Assembly: GCA_004154925.1 (NCBI GenBank)
Contig: QJNS01000130.1
Span: 151,723 to 215,722 of the forward strand
Direction of reading: 5' to 3'
Length of the DNA stretch: 64,000 bases
Origin: Monosporascus cannonballus
Lineage: Eukaryota; Ascomycota; Sordariomycetes; Xylariales
Part shown: piece after piece, positions 12,750 through 25,830 of the stretch
How positions within the stretch are numbered: position 1 is the stretch's first letter
Layout: each line of letters opens with the position of its first letter
The notes under the pieces: generated by a model
The model's input: the letters and a program-made list of their open reading frames with translations, nothing else
Databases searched by the model: none
Told to the model about the DNA's origin: nothing
Program-made: the position numbers and the translations under genes

Positions 12750-13800
12750 AACGTAATAATATCAAAATCTAACCGAACGCTGCTAATAATAACAATCCGA
12801 ACAATCCGATTACCGGACCGATAAACCTTATTACAAGGAACTAAAAAAATAAAATTCGAATTTCCAGCGTAAATAATACGCGCGTACCGAATCTTATTAA
12901 ATTATTCCATAAATTTTTCGACATAATAACTAATAAAAACAACTCTTGGCATAATTCGCGCAAAACGATAAAATATGCGCGGATAATCGAAATAACGGCA
13001 ATAACCGCTAGCAAACCTCTTAGACATAATAATAAAAAAGGTCGTAATAAGACCAAAAAAGATAATCGTCGTAAAACTAATCCGAAAATAAATACCAAGA
13101 AATAAAACTTTCAAAACATTACTTACTTAACTTACGGAAACGAAATACAGGAGGGAGAAAAAATAACTTTAAAAAAATAAATTCAGGACCTGTAGAAATA
13201 CGGCTACGATAAGATAAAAGCCTTTTAGTATAATCAGAACCCCAAATATCGCAATTAGCAGTATATTAACGCAGAAAATAAAATAAAGTAAATAAACTAA
13301 CCAAAAAGCGTTAATAACGACGTACGTATCCAAAATAACGGATAATACCGTACCGACGATTAGGATAAAACCTGGAACAATAACGGCGATAACGGCGATA
13401 AGGATAATAAGGACGACAATAAACGAACATAGTATTAAAAGAAACAAAAAAAGAAGTTAAATAAATAAATAAAAAAAAATTAAGTAAATAAAAAAAATTA
13501 AGTAAATAAAAAAAAGAAATAATTTGTAAATAAAATAAGTGGTACTAATGCGCAAAAATACGAAATTTGGCGTATATGCTAAGATTAAGCCAAAAGAAAC
13601 CAAACCCGAAAAAGCAAGCTAAATTTGAATACGAAACTTAGCGCATCCATTAACGCCGAAAGAGCCCATACCCGATATACGGACACCAGCGCTAAAAAGT
13701 CCTACGATTCCCATTGGTAGGACACTAAAACAAATCCGGAATCCCAGATATCCGATTAGTGCATACCTTAGTAAAATACCAAAACACCACGGCTGTAACA
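12750..13800. pseudogene. Unidentified decayed coding remnant
   Basis: Both strands are unusually open for AT-rich DNA. On plus, one frame reads NAANNNNPNNPITG at about 12,780 and then a Lys/Asn-rich hydrophilic stretch to a stop near 13,106 with a single internal stop; a later segment has NNGDNGDKDNKDD near 13,375-13,420. On minus there are hydrophobic ORFs at 13098-12841, 13447-13169 and 13801-13619. Long open frames on both strands suggest a former coding sequence, with the hydrophilic plus frame the more natural one, but I do not recognise the product. Confidence 0.3.
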
Positions 13801-14010
13801 TTAATATTTAGTTAATTTCGTTTGTCAATTATTAATATAAGTTTTTAATTAAAAACATTATTTTTTAAATAAAAACAAAGTTTACAACCCTTTTTAACAA
13901 ATAAACTCTTAAATTATTCTTCGCCTTATTATTACCTGCAAATTAAAACCCTATTTCGAATATTGCTTATATCTCCAGATAAGTATATAATAGGTTCGTT
14001 ATATATAATC

Positions 14011-14235
14011 TGTTAGAGATTCCACGGTTACGGTTATAGTGACCGGGTTTTCGGCTATAAGTAATTAAGAAATTCTCTAGACTTTCAAATAAAAAGATAG
14101 CAGAATAATTACATTCACATAATTACACGTATTTTATAATTAGTTACTTGTGATAAATAAAGATTTGCCACCTTATTTACGTTATTTTGTATAACCTTTT
14201 CGTTATTTTTTATAGATTTTACGCAATTTTTAATA
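14011..14235 (+). repeat. 5' LTR of element G
   Basis: 225 bp, begins TGTTAGAGATTCCACGG and ends TTTTTAATA; aligned without gaps in overall length to the copy at 25601. Preceded by TSD TAATC. Confidence 0.85.
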
Positions 14236-17200
14236 AGTGGTATATATTATCTAAGTTTAAACCTAGTTTTCTTTATTTCTTATTGTTTTTTATTTATTCG
14301 GAAAAGCTTATAAAATATAAGTAATACCTAATACGTTTAATGTCAATAGTAATACTTGTTATAAAAAAGTTATAAAAAATACGACAAATATATATATTTA
14401 TAGTTTAAAATCTCGATTTATTAATAACGAACCGCAAATACGAGGTGAGTCGATAACTTTCAAAAAAGATAACTTATTTAAACATCCTACCTAATATTCT
14501 TTACGGCATAAAAATTATTTCTATATTATCTTAACAAATATCTTTGTATATTTAGAAAAATTCGGAAAAGGTGTTCGACATCTAATTTAAATTTGCCCAT
14601 ATAAACGTTAAACCTTTCTTTAATAAGAATAACCAAATCGATAGTTTACTTGAACAAGAAATATAGCCGATAAAGTTAGTCTTATAAAATCTAGGCCGCG
14701 TGGAATATTAGGAAAAGTTAGTAATTAAGACGCCAAACCAGCTCAGAAGGTTAGGAGTATTTTCGCCTAGGAGGCTAGACCAGCTAAAAGATTCGAAAGC
14801 ATTTACGCCTAAACTGCTAAAAAAGCTAAAACTCTAGGAGTTTGCGATCTTAGAAAAGATCTCAATTAGGTTAATTACCAAACTTCTAAGAACATCGAGG
14901 TCCTTGTTAAATAATTCCTGGCTAACGGTTTAAAATGTAAACTAGGACGGAAAATATATTTTAGCCGATTTAATCGACAAGAACGACGATATTACACGTA
15001 CCTTAATATACTTATTTAAAGAAATAAAGAAATTACGCATTATTTAAAGATTAACATTTAATTTAGCAATTTAAATTCGTAGAAAGTTTGATACGGAATT
15101 ATTTAAAATTCGTATAATTAATATTAGATTATTTAAGCCTAACGTAAATAAGATTAAACGTAATAAAATTTTTCTTTTTTATATTTAAAAATAAATATAT
15201 TATTACGACGTGTATGCACGTCTTAAAAGAATAGAAAATAAATAAATATAATTGATCGAAAGTTAATTATCTTTTACAACACGCGATTTTTGTTTCGAAA
15301 CAACGTTTTAATATAATACGAATTAAAATTAGGCGGAAAAAAATAAATATTATTTTAAGATAAGTTAACGATATTATTAAAGACCGTATTAAAACGATTG
15401 GAGATTAACTTAAAAAATCTAAAAATAATTAATCCGAAATCGGTATCTCTTAAAACATTATAAAAAAAGAAATCGGTTAAATCATATATAATAGAATTAT
15501 TTAAGTACGTAAAGATATAAGAAAATTCGATCGATTTTTAATTACTTGTATACCTATATTAAAATTTGAATCCAGTTTTCCAAGATTTATTTCTTTAACC
15601 CGATAAAAAGAACTCTATAGCTATATATTTCATTAAAGTAAACGATAAGACGAAAAGAAAGAAAACCGAATTAAACGATACTTAAAAATAACCGTTATTT
15701 TAGAAAGCGATCTTTGCGATAAGTTAAATAATCAAAACGTTATAATTTATTAGATCCACAATAATTGTAATAAAAACGATTTTGATATTAAAAATATTTA
15801 TATCATAATTAAAGACGATAAAAATACGGTTAATTTAATTCAAATTTACGATATTCTGGAGAAATAAATTAACGATAAAATTAATAACGTAGGAAATTAC
15901 GTTATTTTTAATAATAGAAATGCGATAAACGTTCAAATTAACTAATCGAAAAGGTTTTTAACGCTATTTTAAACAATACCGTAAATTTAGTTAAAACTTA
16001 TAACGTTAAAAAACACATATTTTCGTTAATAAAAAGTTAATTTCAAAGTACGAACAAAAATTGTAAAGCATTTTAAGTTATTTTATGAACTAAAGATTAT
16101 ATTTGTTTTTATTTAAAAAAAAACCGAAATAACCCCGAATTATGAAAAACAATAAATATATATAAATGATTAAATGCTTAAATCTATATTTATGGCCGTA
16201 AAGAGTAATAAATAAAAATAGAAGATCGATACTATCGATAATCGTAAAATCCTTTAATATAAAAAAACCTTATTTATTCAGTGTTTCGTTAAATAAATAG
16301 ATTATACAGTTAAAGACAACAAATAACGCTTTTAAAAAAACTCTTTTTGTTATAATCAACAAAATGGTTATCAAATACAAAATAAAATACTTAATCGACA
16401 AGCTCGTAAAATATCAAGAAAAGTGTTTAACTTACCTTAATAAATCTAGGGTACCGGATAATAAATATATAATCGTATTTTTGCGTTTATAAAAAGATAC
16501 AAAGATAATATAAAACAATATTTATATTTATTGAACCTTTTTTAAAATTAATATTATATACATCCATAATTTTATTATTTTACTTTATTTTATTCCGAAA
16601 GTTAAAATAAAAATTAACGTTTAACGCCTTCTTTAAGAGATTTTACTTTATTCGAAAAGTATAATTATCGAGATTAGAATGTTCATAGATTTAAAAATGT
16701 TTTTTATTAAGAATTCTCGTTTTTTTCTTTTTTTATTTTCTAATTATTCCTTATTTCAATGGTTTTTCGTTTTTTACATCATTTTTCCCGTTAAATTTAA
16801 CAAAAAATATTTATCTTATGACCTTCAGATATTCGACATAATAAAACCTTCGTAATATTTGACGAAAAAGGTATTAAAAATATTTTTTTAATATTTATTT
16901 GTTCGGTATTAAAAAAGTTTGAATAAAAGGTTTAATTTAACGAATTTACGAATATATAAAATAGATTTAATGCAAATAAAACAAAAATCGACAATTATAG
17001 CCAGAATAATAAAAGATCTATTAATTTCGATAATTCGATTGTGTTGATTAAAGAAGGTTTCGATCAAAAGCCTAATTAATATTATCGTTTAAGTAAACGA
17101 TAAGAACTTTATAAGTTTTAATTTAAAATATATAATCGAGAATAACGAAAAGAAAAATTGTAATAAATTCGAATAAATGTAAATAATTATCTTATCCGAA

Positions 17201-17921
17201 AAGAGGCCGCTAAAATAGTATTTAAAAACGAAAATCGGGTGGATTTCGCTGAACTTATAGTACACCTTGTAAAAAAATAAATATCTACAATAATTAATAT
17301 ATTGGTTCTTAAGTGGTCCAGCCTTAATAATGTTAACGAATAAAACGATAAAAATATCGATGATCTCGAAAACCTTAATTTTAATAATTTCGTCGACGAA
17401 AAAATAATTATTGTTAAAATTATTTTTAACGATAAAATTACAAATTAGATATCCGAAAATCTAGGTAATAATAACGAAGAATATATTAAATTTTCTTTTA
17501 TTAATAAGATTATTCTTATCGACAAATTTTTAACTCCGTTTTCTAAAAATTCCCTTAGAAAAAACGGAATACCCGGTAAATTTGTCCGAGTTAATAAAGT
17601 TATCCGTATCCATAAAGGTTCGAATTTGCCGCCCAAAATCTTGATTAATAAAAACGTAATATTTATTAGATCTTTTAATGCCGAGAAAATTATGTCGGCC
17701 AAAAAGTTAATCTCGGCAGAGAAAAAGCTACATTTCTTTTACAAATTTTAAAACCCATCTTTTATTAAATAACATTAATTCTCTGTTCAAAAAAAACGAA
17801 AATTAAATTAGCCTTGTTTTTATTATTAATAACGGCGAAAAAAGAAAGGATTATAGCGAAAAAAAAACAAAAGTCCGATTCGGGCGTTTATTATATCCGA
17901 ATTTATAACAAATACGATAAA

Positions 17922-18317
17922 TGTGACGGCTAGGCGGTTTAACCAACTATTAAACCTTAGTTGTACGGGTTTATATTAGCAGGAGTATCGTGGGAATCTA
18001 AGCAATAAATATAGTAACGTATTACGTCTGGTAATACCAAGGGTGCCTTAGGTAACGATATTATATTACAAACGATTAATATTAATAAGTGTTATAAGCT
18101 AAAGCTATTTAAATTAAGGAAATAATAAGCGTATATATTTTTCTAGGTTAATTGGATTTCCATTAGATCTCGACGTTATCACAGATCTAATACTATTGGA
18201 TTCGATTAGTTCTGTATGGATTTATTTGGATCTTAATGCCAAAAAATATTTTAATCACGTAACCCTGTTTTGTAGGTCCGACCGTCTTTGTGACCGATCT
18301 TGGGTTAAGTCGTAATA
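17922..18317 (-). repeat. 3' LTR of element C
   Basis: 396 bp. On plus it begins TGTGACGGCTAGGCGG and ends CGTAATA. The part from about 18,140 to 18,300 (GATCTCGACGTTATCACAG and following) is a module not found in the LTRs of A, B or D. Confidence 0.9.
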
Positions 18318-18485
18318 TAATCTCCCCTTTTCTAGGATCTTTACCCGTAAAGATTTTCCTTCTTGGTAAGTTATCCTTTTTCATCATAGCAGATCATATT
18401 ATTAACCACAAACCTTATAATTGTCCCAATTAAAAAAACCCTAAATTCTCTGGTTACTTTTATTGTTAAATTCGGTTTTAAAATT

Positions 18486-18900
18486 ATGCCGTATACGCCT
18501 TATTTCGAAAATAATACCAAATGTCAAATAATTAAAGATATTCGGCGTTATAGCGAATATATTAAGAACTGTTATCGTTACGATAGTTCTGGCGTCCTAA
18601 TTAATATTTTACGTCGTATTAAGAAAGAAAAATCGTTTAAATCGCGAAAAAATTATTGCTAAAAAAAGCTTTTACGCCTTTAGCAAAAATTAAAAAAGGA
18701 TTTGGTACGCAAATAACGTAATATTAATAAAATTCTTAATCGCTTTTTTTGTTTTCGTCGTCAAAAAAATTTCTTTACGTTAAGGAATTTAAAATTATTA
18801 ATTACGGTTTTTAGTTAATGGATAAGCTGGACGAATAAAAGCGTACGGAGGTCGAGGCTCCTCGTTTTGTATTATTCCTTAATTCCTTTAATTGGTTCAT
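18486..18900 (+). pseudogene. Antisense zinc-cluster/coiled-coil ORF of element C (relic)
   Basis: On the strand opposite to gag-pol, about 170 bp inside the 3' LTR. From ATG 18486 the frame holds six positions with spacing C-x2-C-x6-C-x8-C-x2-C-x6-C (18492-18581). Two are not directly readable as Cys (TAT) at each half, one is TGT, and the others are TAT/TAC as expected from TGY by G-to-A. This spacing equals that in element B and fits the Zn2Cys6 class. It is followed by a basic, helix-prone stretch with FRRQKNFFTLRN near 18,745-18,780 and then a LMDKLDE-like segment. Stops interrupt it. Function unknown. Confidence 0.65.
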
Positions 18901-21900
18901 TTCCGAGGACTTTAATTAAGGGGCTTTCCTTAGTAAGCCCGTTACTGCTAGTGAAAACTTTTTAATAGGCGTTAGGCGCCAATAAGATTCTTGGCGGATT
19001 TCCAGGTATTTTCGGAATTCGGATACTTTTTTCATTTAATTAGGTATTAAATAAATCCGTTTTGTTTTTGTATGTCGAATATCTTTTCCACTTTATATGT
19101 ACGTTTATCTTTTACTTTCATATTATTTTATACCGTATACACCTTAATTATATCTGTTATTAATTTAAGTAAAAAAATGTAAAAATTTAAATCAAATTTA
19201 ATTTTTGGCAAAAGTTCCAATTGGTAATTATTTTCTGGGATTTTTTTGGCGATTTTGTATAAACCGATATATTTGAAATCGATCTTTTTATTAGGTTTTT
19301 TTGTTTAAAAATTTTTTGTAACGAAAAAAACCATTTTCCCTTTTTCGAAAATTAATCCCTTTAATTTTTTCTAGTTATAATACTTACTTATTTGATTTCG
19401 TACGAATTTTAATTCTATTTTTATTTTTTGGTATAACTGTCGTAATTATTTTAACGTAAAATTTACTGTAATATTAATTAAACTATTATTGCGTATTTTT
19501 TTATAAACTTTTGAAATAAAACCAATATTTACGTTTATCAATATTATTTTAATATTTTCGTAATAACTGGTGTTATAAATTAATTACGTAATTACTAATT
19601 TCTTAATTCTGCTATTTTATTGGTAATTAATATAATATCGTAAATATCTTTTTAAAATTTAATTTATCCGTTTTATTTATTTATTTATTTATAGTTTAAA
19701 TATGTTAGATAATTTATGGTTTAAGTGGATTTATATTATAAAGCTGTATTAAAACTTAACTATAAATATCGATCCTTTATTTAATATAATTTCTATTATT
19801 AATCCGTATATGCTAAAAATGTGGTTAAAAAATATATGCCAGTTATTTGGCATTTATATCCTTATAATAAAATAAAAAATAAGAAGATTTCGTAAATCGG
19901 TCGACGATTACGAAAATATTATTATAATATATTTTCGTAATTAAATTTTGTAATATAAAAAACTTAATAATAAAATCGAATGTAATTAAATACCATGGTT
20001 ACTTTACGACTGGTAATAGCTGTAAGTTTTCGTATGGTTTATGTCGTCGAATCTTTACTTTAGCGTAAATATCGTATCGCCATATAATTTTTTGTATCGT
20101 TAATTTTATTTTAAGAAAAAAATATATACGTTAAAGCCGTTTTGAAGTTTTATAAATCCTTAGATATCTATATAACGGATATTCGTATATTCTTTATACC
20201 AGATCTTTCTGGTATTTTTCTGAAATTTGCATTTTGTTTATTTTTTGGTTTTCGGAAAAACCGTTATTATATTATTAGATTTTTTAATGTATATTGCTAA
20301 GTACTGCCCGAATTATCGCAATTTGTTATAAACGTAAATATCCTTTTATCATAATATCGAAAATCGTATAATTAATTTTAACTAATTTTTTTTCGAAGTT
20401 TAATTATCTGGTTAAAATATTTACTTTGTCGTTTTTGGACTTTTTTTAATAAATAATAACGAAATTGAAGTTCGCCAATTTTTTTGCATATTAAAACTAT
20501 CGTTTTATACATTCTGTGGTTATAGTAAATCGGGTAAGGTTTTGATAATTCGTATAAACCTTAATCTAATATAAGCTTCCTTTTAGAAAATACCTATATT
20601 CCCAAAATACCATAATAATAACTATAAATTCCTAATTTAAAATGCCATAATTAAATGCGACTTTTTTTAACTTGTACGAAGAAAATATAATATGGTATAA
20701 TTTACCTTAATTATTTTATTGTCCGATTTCTGCGTTTAATGGGTAATCCGAAATATTGGTTTCTAGTTTAACAGGGCGGTTTGGATCGTACATAATTAAA
20801 TACTAACTTGCTAGTTATCGTATTTTTAATATCCTGCAACGTTTTTTCCGTATTTGGCATCCATTTAAATTCTTTTTTTATAAAATTCGTTAAGGGTATA
20901 ATTATTTTACTAAAGTTTCGAATTAACTGTTTATAATAATTAACGAATCCGAAAAATATTTATATCTTTTTAACCGTTATTGGCGTTTGTTATTTTGTAA
21001 TTGCAGCGATTTTCTTAGTGTTTATCCTGATATATCCTGAGGTAATAATATGTCCCAAATATTCCATTTCCTATATATAGAATTAACTTTTTTTTGCGTT
21101 AATAAATAGTTTTACGTCCTATAAAGCTTAAAAAACCTTATGAACGTATTTTATATATATTCTTTTTATTTTCGAAAAAATAAAAATACCGTCAAAATAG
21201 CAAACGAGGAAAATATCGAAATATTTTCGTAATACATAATTAATTTTTCGCTGGGAAATTATTAATATGTTTATAAATTCCATTAATATAACCAAATATT
21301 TAAATAATCGGTATTTCGTTTTAAAAGCTGTTTTTTATTTATATTCTTTTTTAATCTTAATAAAATTATATTTATCTTTAAAATTAAATGCTATAAACCA
21401 TTTAGTTTTATAAAATCTATTTTTTATCTCCGTAATTAAAAACAATACTATTTAATGTTTAATAATAATATCGTTCAGTTATCGATAATTAATTATAAAT
21501 TATAATTTTCCATTGCTTAGATACAAAAAATATAAATTGTTTTATTAATAATTTCGAAAATTAAATTTATTTTTATAGTCGATTTTCTAAGTATTCTTTA
21601 AAAGTACGTAATTCGTTTCCGTTAAAATTATTAATAGGATAAAACTTTGTCGAAAATCCTTTTTTAAAAATTATTTCATAATTGTATTTGTTATATTTTA
21701 ATAATTTCGTATTAAGTTCCTTTTTAAAACATTATTTATATTTATGGTATTATAAAAATATATTAATTATATTTTTTAATTTTTAAGGTTATTATTCTTA
21801 TTTTAAATCGTTATTTAATTACCTTAATTTTGCTTTAGTAATAATAATAATACGTTATATTTTTCTTTAATACCCGTTTTTTTTCTTATATTTTATTGTT

Positions 21901-24285
21901 TTAGGTAATAAGGTTTTTATTGTATTTTTATGCTTATATTCGTCGTTATCATTAATCAAATATTAAAATCTTAATTTTTTTCTTTTTTACGCGTTAATAA
22001 AATATAAGATAAATTTTATTTAACTAATTTTTTCATTAATTAAGATTTGGTATTAACATATTTATAATAATCCTAAGATTATATTATAATTTTCAAATAA
22101 AATAATATCGAAATTAATTATTTAATATTATTTTTTAATAAAAATCTCGAAATAATTAATTTCGTATACAACCTTTCCGTTATTATAAATAATTTCCTAA
22201 CTTTCGGCATTTATCGTTATATAAAGTTTTAACTTATATTTTTATAACAATTTTAACTTATTAACCATATCCTGTATAATATAATTTCCGCCTACAGTTC
22301 CGTACTTTATTATTATAATATATTAATACCTTCCGATTCGTATATTTAAAGTAATAAGGTTATTAACGTCTTTTATTATCGCGTTTAAAATCTTTTTCGG
22401 AAATTCTTTTGATTTCTTTAGGTTTCGTTATTTTGCAGCTTTTTTATGGGTAATTGTTTTCTTTTAATTTTTATTCGAATTTATCGAGCCTTACTTATGT
22501 TTTTTCGTTTAATACATTAAGTTATTATATTTGTTATTATTGCCGGCGTATTATTCCTTTAAGTCGTATTAAGTATTCTTAATTCTTCTACAGTTCTTTT
22601 CCTTATCAAATAAATTATTTTCTTATATTCGTAATTATATCCCATTATATATCGTCTTAATTATTATTCTAAAGATTTCTTATAAATTAATCCATTTTTA
22701 ATAGCTTTTCTTTTTAAGGATTTGCAATAAATACCAAATAAAAATAAAACTCCGTAATAACCTTTTAATAATAATTTTTTATCATACGTTAAATTAACTC
22801 CTTTTCCGTTTAATAATTACATTGTTTATAATAACAAAAAGGGTCTTTTTTCAAATACTGCTTTTTTTCAGGCCAGCTTTTTATTTCGACTAATTATTAG
22901 ATATCTCCTAGGATTATAATTCGAAATTGTCGATATTTTTATTTATCGTCCTTATTATTTCCAAATCAATTTGGAAAATCGAATCGCTTATAATATATAC
23001 GTGTAATTCGTTCGTAAATATATTACATTTATTTTTCGTAATCGAGATATTCTTGTCGTTAATAATATATAGCATATATTTTGTCGTATCGATTTAGGGT
23101 TCCGGGATAGATTTTTTTTATTTAGTTCTGGTACTTACGTAACCATCCTTATAATATTTCTTATTATATTCGCAATATTTTTTAAACCACCTTTCTAATT
23201 CTTCGTATTTTTTATCGAATTTTTTATCGTAATAACTTTTATTAAACCTTTTGTTATAAACCTGATATATATTTGGCTTAAATTATGGTAATAATTTTCC
23301 TATCGTTTTCTTAATTATTCCTGAATTATTCTTGCGGTATAAGGATTTAGCTATCTTACCGTAATTTCTTAGGTTTTTTATATTTATAAGCCTTATATTC
23401 CATTTTGCCGCAATTAAAACATTTAATCCGGCTTTAGTCTTATCTATAAGTAACGCCAAGTTCCATAAGTTCTAACGCCGTTCCGTAAAAAATAAAAGGT
23501 ATATTTCGTTTCTTTCCTTAACTAAACTTATTATATTCCGAATACGGAACGTATTATTCTTTTTTTTTCTATTATTTTTTAAATTGTCGATTATCAATTT
23601 TAATTACCTTTACGATATACCGGTCCCAAGCAATTAATTGCTTAATACGAATAATTTTATCTTTTACATTATTTTTTAACCCTTTATAAAACATATTAAT
23701 AAAGGCATTAACTTTATTATCTTCTTATTTTACCTTAGCCGCAAAATTCTTAAAGATTATAACATACTTAAACGTAAATCCTTTTTGTCGAAATTATGAA
23801 AATTACTAAACTGCAAATCGTTCTTTATCTGGATTGCCGAATTATGACGTATTTTATTTTCGAAATTAATATATAATAAAAAAGTTTCGTTAATAAAATC
23901 TTTTTCATCTAATTCTTTTATTTCCAAAAAACTTTTCATAATAAATTTAAATTAATTAATAATATCTCCCGTTAAATATATTTTTATTACTAAAAATTTA
24001 TCCGCAAAATCACTAAGGTTTAAAAAACGAAAATAAATTTATACCTAAATCAAAAAAGTTTAAAGGTTACCTTTTCCATCGTAAAATTCCGGCTTCTTTA
24101 ATTTCATGCGGACGAAAAAAAAATTAATCAAATAGCGTAACCTTAATTTGTTAAATCTCATTTTTTAATTCTCGAATTCGAGCCTAAAATTATTAAATAA
24201 CAGTTTCCTAAATACTAGTCAACATTTTAACAACATTAAATATTGTTCAAAATCTAACAGTATTATTAAATAAAAGTTTGCAATA

Positions 24286-24681
24286 TATAATAGCTAAACG
24301 GTTTAACTAATTATTAAATCTTAGTTATACGGATTTATATTAACAGAAATATCATAAAAATCTAAGTAATAAATATAATAACGTATTACATCTTGTAATA
24401 TTAAAAGTGCCTTAAATAACGATATTATATTGCAAACGATTAATATTAATAAAGATTACAAACTGAAGTTATTTAAATTAGGGAAATAATAAGCGTATAT
24501 ATCTTCCTGGGTTAATTGGATTTCCATTAGATCTCGACGTTATCACAGATCTAATACCATTGGATTCGGTTGGTTCTGTATAGATTTATTTGGATCTTGA
24601 TGTCAAAAAAGATCCAAATCACGTGACCTTTTTTTGTGGGTTCGACCGTCTTTGTGACCGATCTTGGATTGGGTCGTAACA
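24286..24681 (-). repeat. 5' LTR of element C
   Basis: 396 bp, same length as its partner. On plus it begins TATAATAGCT (mutated TGTGACGGCT) and ends CGTAACA. The distal 180 bases are little mutated. The inner flank on minus starts TATTGCAAACTTTTA, at the primer-binding-site position. Confidence 0.9.
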
Positions 24682-25600
24682 ATAAAAACGCCCGTTTTTT
24701 CGGCGAAATTACCAAGGAAATCGATTAATCTTTCAGCAAATTTACGATTAAACTTTTTATAAGATATCCGTTTTTAAAATCCATTCGAAATACTGTAAAA
24801 CGCGCTTAGAGGATTTACGAAAATAACGAAGCGTATGATAATATTATATTTACTAAAACAGTTATCTTACTTATTAAATATTAAAACCTAAAAAACTATA
24901 TTAATAATAATATTAACAAACATTTCGTAAAAATAAAACGTTTTAACTTATACGAGATTATTTCTTTCGTAATTAAAATTGATATTTTAGTTAATAACAA
25001 TAACCGTACTTTTAATAACATATTTATATTTTAAAAAGAGATTTATAAAATTAATTAATGTTTCGATAAAGAGGGTATTTCCAATATTATTAAAATTAGG
25101 CTTGCCGATATTAACCTAATTTTCTAAGTTATTAAAAATCGATAATAAAATTCCAACGGCTGTAAAGGAAATTAATCCTAAAATTACGATTATTTCGAAA
25201 AAAGTTAAAAAAACTCTTTTCGTTAAATATACCGCTTTATAAAATATTTTACGTAAATTAGAAATTATCAAATATATTTTTAAGTATACAAGATAGTAAT
25301 TAATAATGATTACGTAATTGTCGCAAGAAATAACGAAAGGTTTCGTTATAACTTATAGTTAATTATAGAAAATAATAAATATTTTATTAAAATGATTAAG
25401 AAATGAATATTCGCGTTAAAATTTGCGAAGGTATTTATAATAGAACATATTTTATAATAATAGTTAAAGGATTTTTAAATTTACGTTTTGTTTTACGGAT
25501 AAATATTAAGCGTTAAATTTTTATCCGAACAATTAAAACTATTTAAGTTGGTGGTAATACTGTACGTTATACGGTTATTTCTTTAAAGAAAAAGGATACT

Positions 25601-25825
25601 TAATAAGGATTTTACGGTTACGGTTATAATAACCCAGTTTTCGACTATAAGTAATTATGAAACTTTTTAAACTTTCAAATAAAGAATTTGCAAAATAATT
25701 TTACTGACATATTTATACGTACTGTATAATTAATTATTTATAATAAATAAAAATTGCCTAATTCACTTACGATATTTTGTACAACTTTTTCGTTACCTTT
25801 GATAAATCCCACGTAATCCTTAATA
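25601..25825 (+). repeat. 3' LTR of element G
   Basis: 225 bp, begins TAATAAGGATTTTACGG (RIP-mutated form of the 5' copy) and ends CCTTAATA. Followed by TSD TAATC. Confidence 0.85.
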
Positions 25826-25830
25826 TAATC

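Larger units (their letters stand above)
9376..14005. other. Unassigned decayed DNA
   Basis: About 4.6 kb of AT-rich sequence for which I find no LTR pair, inverted repeats or recognisable domain. Three parts stand out and are listed separately: a RIP-light patch at 10,360-10,790, GC-rich hairpins at 11,400-11,545, and a stretch open on both strands at 12,750-13,800. Short ORFs here on the minus strand are hydrophobic because the plus strand is Asn/Lys/Asp-rich; neither reading could be matched to a family. Confidence 0.5.
17922..24681 (-). mobile_element. Gypsy-type LTR retrotransposon C, nested in G
   Basis: Complete but RIP-inactivated element of 6,760 bp with 396-bp LTRs at both ends and perfect TSD ATAAA (17917-17921 and 24682-24686). 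Gag-pol runs on minus: gag near 23,000-23,900, retropepsin region near 22,000-22,400, reverse transcriptase with YFDG at 21188-21199 (family Y-x-D-D), integrase phrase IFVIVDRFTK around 19,890-19,925. An antisense ORF lies beside the 3' LTR. It interrupts element G, so it is younger than G. Confidence 0.93.
14011..25825 (+). mobile_element. LTR retrotransposon G (about 5 kb), split by element C
   Basis: Two 225-bp direct repeats (14011-14235 and 25601-25825) are flanked by a perfect 5-bp duplication TAATC (14006-14010 and 25826-25830). A TGG three bases inside the left repeat fits a primer-binding site, and a purine tract AAAGAAAAAGGATA directly precedes the right repeat, so transcription is on plus. 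Without nested C the element is 5,050 bp. The repeats differ by RIP-type changes. The interior (14,236-17,916 and 24,687-25,600) is too decayed for me to identify reverse transcriptase or integrase. Length and short LTRs resemble Ty1/copia elements, but that is inference. An Ala/Lys/Pro-rich stretch near 14,690-14,870 could be gag. Confidence 0.85.

Noticed and set aside
12841..13447. Hydrophobic minus ORFs that look like membrane proteins
   Set aside because: The hydrophobicity is what antisense of an Asn/Lys-rich AT-biased strand gives; no start context or conserved motif.
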